DNA from: Rhizobium sp. BT04
GTDB lineage: Bacteria > Pseudomonadota > Alphaproteobacteria > Rhizobiales > Rhizobiaceae
Length of the DNA stretch: 64,000 nucleotides
Assembly: GCF_030053135.1 (NCBI RefSeq)
Contig: NZ_CP125652.1
Location: forward strand, 3,962,501 to 4,026,500
Direction of reading: 5' to 3'
How positions within the stretch are numbered: the first letter of the stretch is position 1; every line of letters begins with the position of its first letter. This document shows, in pieces, positions 63,193-64,000 of this stretch. The notes under the pieces are model-generated. The model had not been told where the DNA came from. It did no database searches and saw only the letters and a list, made by a program, of their open reading frames with translations. The position numbers were made by a program, and so were the translations under genes.

Positions 63193-64000
63193 TCAGTCCT
63201 TGACGACGGAAATGTCGGGCGCGTCGACCGCCTTCATGCCGATGACATGATAGCCGCTGTCGGCATGGTGCACTTCGCCGGTGACGGAACGCGAGAGGTC
63301 CGACAGGAGATAGAGGCCGACATCGCCGACTTCCTCGATGGTGACGGTGCGGCGCAGCGGCGCGTTATATTCGTTCCACTTCAGAATGTAGCGGAAATCG
63401 CCGATGCCGGAGGCGGCGAGCGTCTTGATCGGCCCGGCCGAGACGGCGTTGACGCGGATGTTCTGCGGCCCGAGGTCGACGGCGAGATATTTGACGCTTG
63501 CCTCGAGCGCGGCTTTGGCGACGCCCATGACGTTATAGTTCGGCATTACCTTTTCGGCGCCGTAATAGGTCAGCGTCAGCATGGCGCCGCCATCCGTCAT
63601 CAGCTTCTCGGCGCGGCGTGCGACCGAGGTGAAGGAATAGACGGAGATCTGCATCGTCTTGGCGAAATTGTCGGCCGAGGTGTCGACATAGCGTCCGGTC
63701 AGCTCGTCCTTGTCGGAGAAGCCGATCGCGTGCACGAGGAAATCGATCTTGCCCCACAGCTTTTCGACGTTGGCGAAAACCTCGTCGATGGTGGCTTCGT
63801 CGGCGACGTCACAGTGGCCGACGAGCGTCGCGCCGATTTCGGCGGCGAGCGGCTCGACGCGCTTCTTCAGCGCATCGCCCTGATAGGTGAGCGCGACTTC
63901 GCCGCCCTGCGCATGAATGGCCTTGGCAATACCCCACGCAATCGAACGATTGTTGGCGACACCCATGATGACGCCGCGTTTGCCTGCCATGAGGCCGGAT
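63193..64000 (-). CDS. fabI: Enoyl-ACP reductase, NADH (5' end cut by window edge)
   Basis: The visible part holds at least 268 codons. The frame is open to the right edge: the bases after the ATG at 63990 read Ser-Gly-Leu-Met on the minus strand, so the true start (FabI of relatives begins a few residues earlier) is likely just outside. FabI signatures: KRGVIMGVANNRSIAWGIAKA (cofactor), VHAIGFSDKDELTGRYVDTS, and the catalytic Tyr-x6-Lys with YYGAEKVMPNYNVMGVAKAAL. It reduces the last double bond in each fatty-acid elongation cycle. Rhizobia often carry fabI1 and fabI2. Confidence 0.95.
   Translation of the reverse strand, partial: SGLMAGKRGVIMGVANNRSIAWGIAKAIHAQGGEVALTYQGDALKKRVEPLAAEIGATLVGHCDVADEATIDEVFANVEKLWGKIDFLVHAIGFSDKDELTGRYVDTSADNFAKTMQISVYSFTSVARRAEKLMTDGGAMLTLTYYGAEKVMPNYNVMGVAKAALEASVKYLAVDLGPQNIRVNAVSAGPIKTLAASGIGDFRYILKWNEYNAPLRRTVTIEEVGDVGLYLLSDLSRSVTGEVHHADSGYHVIGMKAVDAPDISVVKD

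Overview
The window is a 64 kb chromosomal segment with high GC and dense coding on both strands. It looks like a member of the Rhizobiales, most likely Rhizobium of the leguminosarum/etli group. This is an inference from gene content (bioMNY, aroC-ribB with a degenerate second RibB domain, cfa, BA14K, DUF1344, DUF1217 and DUF4424 proteins, HWE-kinase signalling) and from many interspersed palindromic repeats of the RIME type. No rRNA, tRNA, CRISPR array, IS element or prophage was seen.

Layout. 1-8.4 kb: 3' end of purD, a small secreted protein, a Cache-type chemoreceptor, then glyS divergent from tex. 8.4-14.3 kb: cfa-like methyltransferase, a histidine phosphatase, a MipA/OmpV porin-like protein, ubiA, and a threonine/serine dehydratase-like enzyme divergent from its probable Lrp/AsnC regulator. 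14.4-18.7 kb: DUF6101 gene and a very long DUF1217 repeat protein. 18.8-28.4 kb: sua5 plus a GlcD-like oxidase, a glycine-betaine-monooxygenase-like Rieske oxygenase, BA14K, a ZntB-like transporter, and an acyl-CoA dehydrogenase/enoyl-CoA hydratase pair. 28.4-42.2 kb: MBL hydrolase divergent from an HxlR regulator with a strong operator-like palindrome; tlyA-rumA; DUF4424; a second chemoreceptor carrying a CheR/CheB tether; an AT-richer kinase-like gene; dxs, pirin, SDR, xseB, HDAC-like and thioesterase genes. 42.2-46.3 kb: accessory-looking stretch with a cupin, a divergent second methionyl-tRNA synthetase behind a Met-codon attenuator, a tiny Gly/Asp-rich membrane protein and an acyltransferase. 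46.6-52.4 kb: signalling cluster (CheB/CheR-HWE kinase, FAT-GUY-like response regulator, RsbQ-like hydrolase, PAS histidine kinase). 52.7-64 kb: bioMNY, a YcaQ-like glycosylase, aroC-ribB, a CHASE-PAS-GGDEF-EAL protein, DUF1344, a histidine phosphatase and the 5'-truncated fabI.

The two most interesting items are (i) the leader of the second MetRS gene. A 16-codon reading frame with three consecutive Met codons sits directly before a pause hairpin, a possible antiterminator and a perfect intrinsic terminator, which is the layout of a ribosome-mediated attenuator sensing uncharged tRNA-Met and controlling a reserve MetRS. (ii) An RsbQ-type alpha/beta hydrolase translationally coupled to a PAS histidine kinase, next to an HWE kinase/FAT-GUY-regulator pair of the kind used in the alphaproteobacterial general stress response. 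Both are read from sequence patterns only; no database search was possible.
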